This document shows, piece by piece, positions 19,178 to 26,977 of a DNA stretch of 64,000 nt. The position numbers and the translations under genes were made by a program. The notes below the pieces were generated by a model. It was not told the origin of the DNA, did not search any database, and saw only the letters and a program-made list of their open reading frames with translations. Source of the stretch: Alkalicoccus urumqiensis (GTDB lineage: Bacteria > Bacillota > Bacilli > Bacillales > Salisediminibacteriaceae); assembly GCF_002993335.1 (NCBI RefSeq), contig NZ_PVNS01000001.1:1-64000 (forward strand). The letters run 5' to 3'. Numbering within the stretch: position 1 is the stretch's first letter; each line of letters begins with the position of its first letter.

Positions 19178-20512
19178 TTACTCGCTCAAGTCATAACCGG
19201 TAACGAATTTCTGTGTGAAGTACGGTTCGCTTCCATCAAAGCTGACCCCGATCCCGTTCGTTTCAAATTTCTCATCCAGCATGTTTTCCCGGTGTCCTGC
19301 GGAATCGAGAAGGTTGAAATGTGCGTGAACCGGACTGATCTGACGGCGCGCCAGGTTTTCTCCTGCATGCTTCATCAGAATATCATGGTTCCGCATCCGG
19401 TCAAACGGCGATTCTCCGTTCAGGTTATCATGGGCAAAATAATCGTTTGCTGCCATATCGTCACTGTGCTCCTGTGCCGGAACGGATGCTTCCTCGTTCC
19501 ATGTAAGCGGCTCAAGCCCGTTCATTTCCCGTTCCATATTCGTCAGAAGGAACAGCTGGCGCTCGTAGCTTTCACTGAGAGACGCTTCGTTTTCCACCAT
19601 GCCGTAGAACCCTGGAGAAGCATCTTCTGTCTCCTGCTTCATTACCTGCACGCCGCCGACGCGGTCCTGCTGCCACAGGTCATAAAATACCGTGATGTAA
19701 TAGCCGTTTGATTCAAACAGATCCCACGTGTCATCGCCGGCATAGTTGTAGTAAAGATCGTCTTTCACGATCCAGCGTTCCGGCGTACCGAGCGCGCTGC
19801 GGACATCGGCTTTCGTCAGGCCGTCACCGCCGTTTTCTGCTGTTGCTGCTGCAAAGACAGCCTCCACCTCGGCATCATCGTGGCCGATCATGTAAAAAGA
19901 GCTGTTTTCCTGAGTGAAAACGTGCCAGTCAAATGGATACTGGCTGTCCAGCTGTTCCGAGGAAACAAGGGTCTCATCAACGCTTTCCCCCGGCATTGCA
20001 GGCATCCAGTCCAGCAGCTGAAGGTCCTGCTCGGAAAGAATATTTTCCCCTTCCGGCTGGGTTACTTCTCTTTCAGTCTCCGGACCGTTGTTCACATAAA
20101 CACTACCTGCTTCTCCGTCCCAGCGGACTTCAGCTCCGAGTGCTTCCGACACAAAGCGGAGCGGCACGTACGTGCGTCCTTCTTTTACTTCGGGTGTCTG
20201 ATCCAGCTGATATTCTTCATCATTAATGAATGCATAATCCGCTGTGACATTCATATGTACATGATCCTCACCGCGGACCGCCATAATTTCTTTCGTTTCC
20301 TGAACCCACGTCACTTCCGCACCAAGGTCTTCAAAGATTGCACGAAGCGGTACGAGAAGACGGTTGTTTTCCATATATAGCATGTCGCCGACAGTATGGT
20401 CAGCTTCTCCGTTGAAATAATACTCGTATGGCGAAGCTGCCTGGAGCGGCTGCGCAATTCCTGCTGTCAGTACAGCTGTCAAAACTCCTGCTTTCATCCA
20501 TCTGCTCCACAT
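19178..20512 (-). CDS. CAP/SCP-domain protein with stalk domain, copy 1 (YkwD-like)
   Basis: Secreted 444-residue protein. Signal peptide (1-26), stalk domain of the copper-amine-oxidase-N type (about 30-135, with RLLVPLRAIFEDLGAEVTW and TYVPLRFVSEALGAEVRW), a CAP-associated middle domain (about 165-300), and a C-terminal CAP/SCP domain (about 315-440). The CAP cavity residues are visible as EHSDDMAANDYFAHDN, AGENLA and GHRENML. Bacterial YkwD-like proteins are secreted but their biochemical role is unclear. AGGTGGGG 5 nt before the ATG fixes the start. A 453-residue paralog lies 1.8 kb upstream, beyond a repeat cluster. Confidence 0.9.
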   Translation of the reverse strand: MWSRWMKAGVLTAVLTAGIAQPLQAASPYEYYFNGEADHTVGDMLYMENNRLLVPLRAIFEDLGAEVTWVQETKEIMAVRGEDHVHMNVTADYAFINDEEYQLDQTPEVKEGRTYVPLRFVSEALGAEVRWDGEAGSVYVNNGPETEREVTQPEGENILSEQDLQLLDWMPAMPGESVDETLVSSEQLDSQYPFDWHVFTQENSSFYMIGHDDAEVEAVFAAATAENGGDGLTKADVRSALGTPERWIVKDDLYYNYAGDDTWDLFESNGYYITVFYDLWQQDRVGGVQVMKQETEDASPGFYGMVENEASLSESYERQLFLLTNMEREMNGLEPLTWNEEASVPAQEHSDDMAANDYFAHDNLNGESPFDRMRNHDILMKHAGENLARRQISPVHAHFNLLDSAGHRENMLDEKFETNGIGVSFDGSEPYFTQKFVTGYDLSE

Positions 20513-20769
20513 AGTATCCCCACCTGAATGTATGATTTATCGTTCTACTTAATATGACGATTTCTATACAGTAATGTTACCCGTTTGTAACATTCCTAAA
20601 CTTTTTCTTACAATAGTACGTATTAAATGTAATTATTTGTAATTAATCGTCTGTTTTTGAAGGTTAAATAACAAATTTTGTGGGATAAGATAGATTGGAA
20701 ACACTGCTTTTTTCTCACGGATCAGGCTGAGGCCAAGTTAATAAAAATATTTAATTTTGTTTTTTGTAA

Positions 20770-21262
20770 AATAAACCAGGCAGAAACTGCCTGGTTTTAA
20801 AAGAAAAGAGAGGTTTGTTTAATAGGTTCCCGCTTTCTGCCTGCACCTGCAGCCGTACGCGTTCCGGAGGGAATCCGAAAAGCGGAAGCACCCTGGTCAC
20901 GAGCGACCAGTCCTGGAAGCCCTGCCGATGAAAGCCGGTCTTTGCTTTCTTCGGCAGGACTGAAGGAACCTCGAGCGAGTGGGTGCTGGAGCTGGACAAT
21001 GCTTCTTTTATAAGAAGCGCGGCTCCGCGCGGCCGCGCCGCATGGCAGAAGTTCGCTGCCCTGCGGCTCAAACCAAAGGCCGGCTCCGCTCATGCTATAC
21101 AGCCGTGCAGACAGCGCCCGACTGAAAGACAAGCCCACGCAGGCTTCTGCCGGGTAGCGGAGAAGCTCCATCAACAGAAACAAACGGTACACGGAACAGA
21201 ACGTTGAAATGCTATAACCCTTGACATCCCTGCTCGGAAGAGGCTTCGAACTTTATACTTTC
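20770..21262. repeat. mosaic intergenic repeat, copy A
   Basis: Long non-coding repeat, highly similar to copy B next to it and to copy C (47608-48285). It starts with the hairpin AACCAGGCAG/CTGCCTGGTT. A CTGCACCTGCAGCCGTACGC block comes next, then a GCGCGGCCGCGCC hairpin-rich block, a GGCCGGCTCCGCTC block, a CTTCTGCCGGGTAGCGGAG block, and a tail CTCGGAAGAGGCTTCGAA. Open frames across it differ between copies and lack ribosome sites. Confidence 0.8.
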
Positions 21263-21270
21263 TTGTACTT

Positions 21271-21765
21271 CAAAATAAACCATGCAGAAACCGACTGGTC
21301 TTAAAAGAAAAGAGGTCTGTTTAATAGGTTCCCGCTTTCTGCCTGCACCTGCAGCCGTACGCGTTCCGGAGGGAGTTCGAAAAGCGGAAGCACCCTGCTT
21401 ACGAGCGACCAGTCCTGGAAGCCCTGCCGACGAAACCCGATCTTTGCTTTCTTCGGCAGGGGTGAAGGAACCTCGAGCGAGTGGGCGCTGGAGCTGGACA
21501 GTGCTTCGATTTAAGAAGCATGGCTCCACGCGGCCGTGCCGCATGGCAGAAGTTCGCTGCCCTTCGGCTCAAACCATAGGCCGGCTCTGCTCATGCTCTG
21601 CAGCCGTGCAAATAGCGCCCCGCTGGAAGACAAGCCCACGGCAAGCTTCTGCCGAGTAGCGGAGAAGCTCCATCAATAGAAAGTAACGATGAATAGAACA
21701 ACGCTGCAGTCCTTGGTATTCCTACTTGGAAGAGGCTTTGGATTTTATACATTCTTATTAGTCAA
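21271..21765. repeat. mosaic intergenic repeat, copy B
   Basis: Direct tandem copy of A with scattered substitutions in every block. The left hairpin is degraded in this copy. The tail is followed at 21766-21795 by a sequence resembling the terminator of CAP protein gene 2 (22328-22364). This suggests that a 3' flanking region was duplicated with it. Confidence 0.8.
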
Positions 21766-21829
21766 AAAAAGACCGCTTCCGGGTGGGAAGTGTCCCAGAA
21801 TGTAGACAAAGTAATAGCGATTGGTTAAA

Positions 21830-22327
21830 TTACTTCTGCCTTCACCTGTGGCCGTACGTGTTTTGGCGGAAGCTGAAGCCGAGGGAGTGCAGCTGAAGCG
21901 GAGTCTTACTTCAAATCAGGTTAGTCTCACAACTGACTCTCCCGCTCCTACAACTGCCCCTTCCAGTCTAACAACGAGGCGCCCCGTTCTCACTCCACTG
22001 CAATAGTCTAACTTCTCCCGGCCATATTCCAACTTCTCCGCCTAATAATCCCGCAGCGCACCGGAAAAGTCCAACTTCTCCATGCCGCGTCAAGCGGTTG
22101 AAATCATACGGCTCCACGTGGTAGCTAACCCCGCTGCCTTTCTGCTTCGTCAACAAAGGTTCCAGAACTCTTCTTTCAAACAGACCGGACTGGAAATCCG
22201 GGCCAGCGATAACGCAGCAGCACTTTGAACAGAAACAAAACCGTTAATGGAAGAAAGTTTTGAAATGCCAAAACACCTGCCATACCTGCTTGGAAAAAGC
22301 TTCGAATTTTATCCTTTCTAATTCTGC
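21830..22327 (-). repeat. mosaic repeat D carrying 21-nt array 3
   Basis: The same left block as copies A and B (CAGCCGTACG-like) leads into the array at 21903-22089. A TACGGCTCCACG...AACCCCGCTGCC block and the shared tail (CTTGGAAAAAGCTTCGAA) follow. It is homologous along its length to 43960-44590, apart from an insertion in the latter. Confidence 0.72.
21903..22089 (-). repeat. 21-nt-period degenerate array 3
   Basis: Nine units of 21,21,21,21,19,21,21,21,21 nt on the plus strand. The clearest units begin GTCTAACTTCTCC, TTCCAACTTCTCC or GTCCAACTTCTCC. On the minus strand each unit ends with a GAGAAGTTGGA core. It lies 277 nt beyond the stop of CAP protein gene 2, past its terminator. The 19-nt unit shifts frame, which argues against coding although one frame shows a seven-residue periodicity. 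It matches array 5 (44034-44220) unit by unit. Confidence 0.85.
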
Positions 22328-22364
22328 AAAAAAAGAACGCTCCCGGGTGGGAAGCGTCCTTTTC
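22328..22364 (-). terminator. terminator of CAP protein gene 2
   Basis: Stem GAACGCTCCCG paired with GGGAAGCGTCC directly at the stop codon. On the minus strand an eight-base T run follows. Confidence 0.85.
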
Positions 22365-22365
22365 A

Positions 22366-23727
22366 TTAAGGTGTATAGAAGTTCTGAGTGAAGTAGGGGC
22401 GGTTGTCTTCGGCGAAACGAACACCTGTCCCGAGCTCGGTGTATTCTTCACTTAAAATGTTGCGCCGGTGTCCCCAGGAGTTCATGAGACCCTGCTGCGC
22501 GTGAACCGCTCCCGGCTGTCCTGAAGCAATGTTTTCACCGGCGCGGGTGTAGCGGAGCCCGGCATCCTTCATGCGGTCAAACGGATTCTGCCCCTCCAGG
22601 TTATCGTGGGAGAAGTAATGGTTCGCAGCCATATCCGCACTGTGCATCGCGGCAACTGCTGCCACCTCCTGGTTCCAGTCGAGAGGATCCCGGCCGAATT
22701 TCACACGATCTGCATTGACGAGATCAAACAACTGCTCGGCGTAGCCGCTTTCTCTGCCGGCGGAAGCTGTGCCGTAGTAGCCGTTCAGCGCCGTTTCTGT
22801 CTCGCCGTCAATCAGCTGTACAGCCGTTGCTTTTCCCTGACGGTGCACATCGTAAAAGACCGTCAAGTAGCCGGCGTCGGTTTCAAACAGGTCATATTCT
22901 TCATTCAGCTGCTGTGTATAGCGGGTATTGCCTTTTCGTATTTCCGTGACCGGCTCGCCGAACACTCCCTGCACTTCGTCACTGGTCATGCCGAGACTCA
23001 GTTCCTCAAATGGAAGATAGTCTTCCTCATTTGTATACAGAGCGGTGACACGGCCGTCTTCCATCCCGACCATACGGAAGTCTTCATAGTTATCATGGTA
23101 GGTCTCCCAGTCAAAATCGTACGGAGACGGGCTGACCGTTTCCGGCTCTCCCCATCCGGAAGTCACTTCTTCTTCTGTCATCCCGGTCGTAATACGTGGA
23201 CCGGTCTGCGTGCGGACGATGTTTCCTTCCATTTCCGTGCGGACAGTGATTATTTTGCCTTCGTCTTCCACTACCGCTTCTTTCGTATCACTGCGCCACT
23301 CCACGTCTGCACCGAATGCTTCTGACACAAAGCGGAGCGGCACGAAGGTGGATGAGGCAAAAATGACGGGCGGCGTATCGAGGGTCGTCTCCCGGCCATC
23401 AATCAGCGCTTCACTGGAATCGATCGTCAGTTCAAGCGTGGTGCCGCCGCGGGAAGCCGTCACCGTTTTCGTTTCATTATTCCAGTTTACATCCGCCTCC
23501 AGCTCTTCAAACACCGCGCGGAACGGAATCAGGGTCCGCCCTTCCACGATCCGGGCTCCGCCGAGCGTCACTTCCTCCGTCTGCATCGTTTCAGCCGGGG
23601 AAGGAGACTCGTCCCGGAGTTCTTCGGTTTTTTCAAATGGATACCAGAACACCAGAGCTGCTGCTGCGCTGAAAAGCAGCACGGAAAAGCCGGGTGTATA
23701 CATGTGCCGTTTCGTTCTCCGCTTCAC
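22366..23727 (-). CDS. CAP/SCP-domain protein with stalk domain, copy 2 (YkwD-like)
   Basis: 453 residues, paralogous to the protein encoded at 19178-20512. A basic N-terminus and one membrane helix (about 12-30) may act as signal or anchor. The stalk domain (about 50-155) has LIPFRAVFEELEADVNW and TFVPLRFVSEAFGADVEW. A CAP-associated domain (about 170-305) and C-terminal CAP domain (about 325-450) follow, with AAMHSADMAANHYFSHDN, AGENIA and GHRRNIL. The GTG start at 23727 has GAGGTG 5 nt upstream. Confidence 0.9.
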   Translation of the reverse strand: MKRRTKRHMYTPGFSVLLFSAAAALVFWYPFEKTEELRDESPSPAETMQTEEVTLGGARIVEGRTLIPFRAVFEELEADVNWNNETKTVTASRGGTTLELTIDSSEALIDGRETTLDTPPVIFASSTFVPLRFVSEAFGADVEWRSDTKEAVVEDEGKIITVRTEMEGNIVRTQTGPRITTGMTEEEVTSGWGEPETVSPSPYDFDWETYHDNYEDFRMVGMEDGRVTALYTNEEDYLPFEELSLGMTSDEVQGVFGEPVTEIRKGNTRYTQQLNEEYDLFETDAGYLTVFYDVHRQGKATAVQLIDGETETALNGYYGTASAGRESGYAEQLFDLVNADRVKFGRDPLDWNQEVAAVAAMHSADMAANHYFSHDNLEGQNPFDRMKDAGLRYTRAGENIASGQPGAVHAQQGLMNSWGHRRNILSEEYTELGTGVRFAEDNRPYFTQNFYTP

Positions 23728-23817
23728 TTCATCACCTCATCAGATTCATTTCTGCTTTCCTCATTATAGCTTTTCTTCCTGCTTCTGCACAATCCGGACG
23801 ACTGCTGAAAGAGTTCT

Positions 23818-23848
23818 AAAAAACTCCAGGCCGCAGTGACCTGGAGTT
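23818..23848 (-). terminator. terminator of the ComEA-like gene
   Basis: Stem AACTCCAGG/CCTGGAGTT with a T run on the minus strand, just after the stop. Confidence 0.88.
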
Positions 23849-23854
23849 ACGCTG

Positions 23855-24364
23855 TCAGGAGGAAGTATCCTCCGCTACGGTCAGATACGGACGGAGCTGC
23901 TCGAGCTTCCGGCTGCCGATCCCTTTGACACGTGTAAGATCGTTAAACGCAGCGAACGTTCCCGATTCCTCTCTCTCTTTAACGATATTGGCTGCAAGGT
24001 CGCCGCCGATGCCGCTCACCTGAAGCAGCGTCTCTTTATCTGCCTTATTGACATCGACCAGCTGCTCCTCTTCTTCTTCGTCCTCTTCCAGCAGAGAAGG
24101 CGAATCCTCATCCGACTCTTCTCCCTCCGTTGTTTCTTCCGCACCATTGTCTTCGTTTTCGTCTTCTTCCTCATCTGTTTCTTCTATATAATCGTCTTCC
24201 TCTTCTTCATCATCATAATCCTCTTCCGGTTCATCCTCGTTCTCCATATCCGCAGGGGACGGGGCGTACGCGGTGCGCTCCAGAGAAGGGATCCAGCTTT
24301 TCCATTTCGGCCACAGCAGCGCCACTGCTGCAAATGCCGCCAAAACTGTCATGATTCGTCGCAT
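23855..24364 (-). CDS. ComEA-like helix-hairpin-helix protein
   Basis: 169 residues. One N-terminal membrane helix (about 4-20), an extremely acidic Asp/Glu linker (about 40-105), and a C-terminal double helix-hairpin-helix DNA-binding domain (about 108-165). The domain contains VDVNKADKETLLQVSGIGG and LTRVKGIGSRKLEQL. ComEA-type proteins bind incoming DNA outside the membrane during transformation. The SLBB-like domain found in full-length ComEA is replaced here by the acidic linker, so the DNA-uptake role is likely but not certain. I chose the ATG at 24364 after AAAGGAG (12 nt, somewhat long); a longer frame starting at 24526 has no ribosome site. Confidence 0.8.
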   Translation of the reverse strand: MRRIMTVLAAFAAVALLWPKWKSWIPSLERTAYAPSPADMENEDEPEEDYDDEEEEDDYIEETDEEEDENEDNGAEETTEGEESDEDSPSLLEEDEEEEEQLVDVNKADKETLLQVSGIGGDLAANIVKEREESGTFAAFNDLTRVKGIGSRKLEQLRPYLTVAEDTSS

Positions 24365-24678
24365 ATCGTTGTCCAGCTCCTTTCCAGCCTTTTCTTGTTT
24401 CAGTATAGCAGAATCCACTGCTGTGAACGCCCTTTTCCGCAAAATTCCTCGATTCGAAAACGCTTTCCCCATAACGTTTCGTGTGAAACACCATTTTTCT
24501 GTCGTTTCAGGCAGGATTTTTTTCATCTATGTCGAATAAAGATACCATACCCATCAGCGCCGTCCGGGAAGCCGCATGAATTCCCCGCGTCTGTAAGCCG
24601 CTGCATTACCCGCTTACCCCTTCTGCTTTCCCACGAACGAACGGCCCTCATGACACCTTTTTAAAGGAATGATGCGGC
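24365..24678. other. divergent intergenic gap
   Basis: Between the divergent ComEA-like gene and the unrecognised gene at 24679. Longer open frames cross it but none has a ribosome site. No repeat or hairpin stands out. Confidence 0.4.
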
Positions 24679-25224
24679 ATGACTTTCCCTTCCACCACCC
24701 TTATACAAATGACGTTTCCAGAAGAACTGACAGTAACAGAAAGCGATCTTTATACGGCGGCTGAACACAGTACGCTGTTTGCGTACGGAACGCTGCCCGG
24801 CGCCGCCTGCATTCTCGTCAAAACGAGCGATGCTCCGCGTTTTCTTCAGCGTTTACCTTTCACCCGGCATTCGATGCAGGTACAGACGGTTTTTGTTCCT
24901 TCCAGGCGCGCATTTCTTGAAACGGTGAAATTTCTTCATCTGCTGCCGGATTTCTATCCAGAGATTCCTTCCTCCCGGAAAGCATCCAGCTTCCGCAGTT
25001 ATTTTGACATGGAACACACCATGATACATACGCAGTTATTTTTCTCTTTTTTCCCATGCAGACAGGTGGCTGGTGCCTTCCACTTCCGTGAACGGCCTGC
25101 CCTGCCCGCGGAGCAGAACGCTGTGGTTACTGCGGCCTACCTCCGCCGGCTGCTCCATCTCCCTTACGATGATGAAGGATCTGTACTTCCGCTTACCGCT
25201 CCTTATCTGTCTCCCGTCACGTAG
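24679..25224 (+). CDS. unrecognised 181-residue protein
   Basis: I do not recognise this protein. AAAGGA lies 10 nt before the ATG. The sequence is soluble-looking with no signal peptide or membrane helix, rich in Phe, Leu, Pro and Arg, with a single Cys-containing stretch (FFPCRQVAG) near residue 132. Its 3' end overlaps the convergent SLH hydrolase gene by 22 nt. No neighbour gives a functional clue. It could be a lineage-specific cytoplasmic protein. Codon choice resembles that of the neighbours, which supports it being real. Confidence 0.6.
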   Translation: MTFPSTTLIQMTFPEELTVTESDLYTAAEHSTLFAYGTLPGAACILVKTSDAPRFLQRLPFTRHSMQVQTVFVPSRRAFLETVKFLHLLPDFYPEIPSSRKASSFRSYFDMEHTMIHTQLFFSFFPCRQVAGAFHFRERPALPAEQNAVVTAAYLRRLLHLPYDDEGSVLPLTAPYLSPVT

Positions 25225-26702
25225 TCCGGCTGCTCATCCAGAAGCCAGACCCACTCACTCAGACCGGTAAACAGCTGCTTCAGCGGCGCTTCATCTGCAC
25301 GCGGCTCCCGGAACGTACGGTTGATTTCCAGCTGTACCGCCGGAACATCATACTCGTTGAATGTGTGGTAGGCAATCGTGTGACGGTAGCCTGCGGTAAA
25401 CGTATCGTTTTCCCGCACATCCTCCACCCCGTTCCCGCGCATTACTTCCATCAGTGCGTTTACCGGCTGCGGCGGTGTCAGTGTACCGCGGTATGTTCCG
25501 GCATCGACATCGAATTCACGTGTCCGGGACGCGCCGTGCAGGTCGATGACGTAGTCAATATCTCCAGAGGAGGCCAGTCTGCCGAGTTCTTCTTTAAAGG
25601 CCATATCGCTGTAGTAATTGGGATCCCTTGATTCCCGTGTCAAATAGAGCACATTGACGTCGAGATACTCATGCAGCAGGCGGATGAATGCACCCGTGTA
25701 GCCTTCGGCAATTTTCACGTCCCCTTCGCGGATGTGGGAAACCGAATGCGGGGCGGTGACGAGAATCCGTGAGCCGCTGCTGCTCCGGTCGAGCACGTAA
25801 TCCGGCGCCTCCGGCATGCCGCGGTAGCTGTCTGCAGCGAATGCTTCTTCATACGTAAACACTTTTTCCATAAACGAGCCGCTTTCCATATCGGATTCAA
25901 TTCTGCTCCCCGGCCCTGCAAGATATGCTTCCTTCCTGGCCGTCCGTAGTTCGCCGGCCGCTTCAGTCAGCGTGCTGGAGGTGAGAAAAGCATGCTCTGT
26001 GTTCCCGGAGGACAGAAGATCCCGCTGCTCACGCAGCAGTTTATCTATAACAGGTGCTTCCCACTCCTCTTCCAGCAGGATGGTTTCCCACCAGCCGGTC
26101 AGTGCTTCCGCATCTTCCCCGGCAGCTTCCCGCATTTCCGCACGAACGAGCATCGCAGCAAACTCACCGCGGGTGACTGCCCGGTCTGCGCGGAATGTGC
26201 CGTCGGGATAGCCGCGTACGATTCCTGCTTCAGCCAGAGCAGAAGCGGCACCTGCTGCAAAATGGCTGCTGCTTACATCAGGGAAGGTCCGCTCCGCCTG
26301 AGGAAATGCATACGTTCTCTCCAGCAGGACAGCAAGCTGCCCCCGCGTAACGGCTGCACCTGGTCGGAACGTGCCGTCCGGAAAGCCCTGGATCCGTCCG
26401 TTCCCGGCTGCCCGGGCGATCGCATCGGCGGCAAAGGACGTTTCCGCCGTATCAGGAAACTGTTCAGTCTCTGCCTGCGGAAGCGGCTGAACACGCTGAA
26501 GAAAGACGGCCGCCTCTGCTCTTGTCACCGGCTGTTCCGGCCTGTACGTTCCATCTTCATAACCTGACGTTAAGTCGTTTTCATAAAGAATACCTGTTTC
26601 CGTGTAAAAGAGATCGCCCTCTTCCATATCAGCAAATGGAGCTGCCGCGGCCGTCCCTGCCCCCGAAATAAACATTAAAACGGTCAAAAGGATGTATTTC
26701 AC
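25203..26702 (-). CDS. SLH-anchored N-formylglutamate amidohydrolase-like enzyme
   Basis: Secreted 499-residue protein. Signal peptide (1-20), three SLH repeats (about 20-190; GYEDGTYRPEQPVTRAEAA, GFPDGTFRPGAAVTRGQLA, GYPDGTFRADRAVTRGEFA), a linker, then a zinc-amidohydrolase domain (about 285-480). The domain has VTAPHSVSHIRE, YVIDLHGASRTR and VQLEINRTFR, resembling the N-formylglutamate amidohydrolase family. A surface-anchored member probably acts on an extracellular peptide or poly-glutamate-like amide rather than on formylglutamate; that is an inference. The start is a GTG with GAGGAGG 9 nt upstream. Confidence 0.82.
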   Translation of the reverse strand: MKYILLTVLMFISGAGTAAAAPFADMEEGDLFYTETGILYENDLTSGYEDGTYRPEQPVTRAEAAVFLQRVQPLPQAETEQFPDTAETSFAADAIARAAGNGRIQGFPDGTFRPGAAVTRGQLAVLLERTYAFPQAERTFPDVSSSHFAAGAASALAEAGIVRGYPDGTFRADRAVTRGEFAAMLVRAEMREAAGEDAEALTGWWETILLEEEWEAPVIDKLLREQRDLLSSGNTEHAFLTSSTLTEAAGELRTARKEAYLAGPGSRIESDMESGSFMEKVFTYEEAFAADSYRGMPEAPDYVLDRSSSGSRILVTAPHSVSHIREGDVKIAEGYTGAFIRLLHEYLDVNVLYLTRESRDPNYYSDMAFKEELGRLASSGDIDYVIDLHGASRTREFDVDAGTYRGTLTPPQPVNALMEVMRGNGVEDVRENDTFTAGYRHTIAYHTFNEYDVPAVQLEINRTFREPRADEAPLKQLFTGLSEWVWLLDEQPDYVTGDR

Positions 26703-26977
26703 TCTGGTCTGCCTCCTCGTTTATTTCCCGGGAAATAATTTCCCATGATTTTTGAAAACTCTTCGGTACCGGCGCGGGAAATCCTCCCGGCATCAGCTGA
26801 AACAGGCTTTTTCCTTTCCAAAACCAGCTCTGCTCCGACAGACCTCCTACGAATTCCGGTTGAATCCTTCGGGCGGATGTACTATTCTTAATCGTAGCAT
26901 TCCTCCCGTCTGTAACGGAAGGAAATGACGGGACGCGATGCTCCCGCCGTACTGTATCGAAAAGGAGTTAACCTGTT

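Noticed and set aside
20797-21192. Open frames through mosaic repeats A and B as protein genes
   Set aside because: Copies differ in frame and length, lack ribosome sites, and the best-conserved parts are hairpin blocks rather than codons.
21903-22089. The repeat arrays as CRISPR arrays
   Set aside because: Units are contiguous with no unique spacers, are degenerate, and no cas genes are present.
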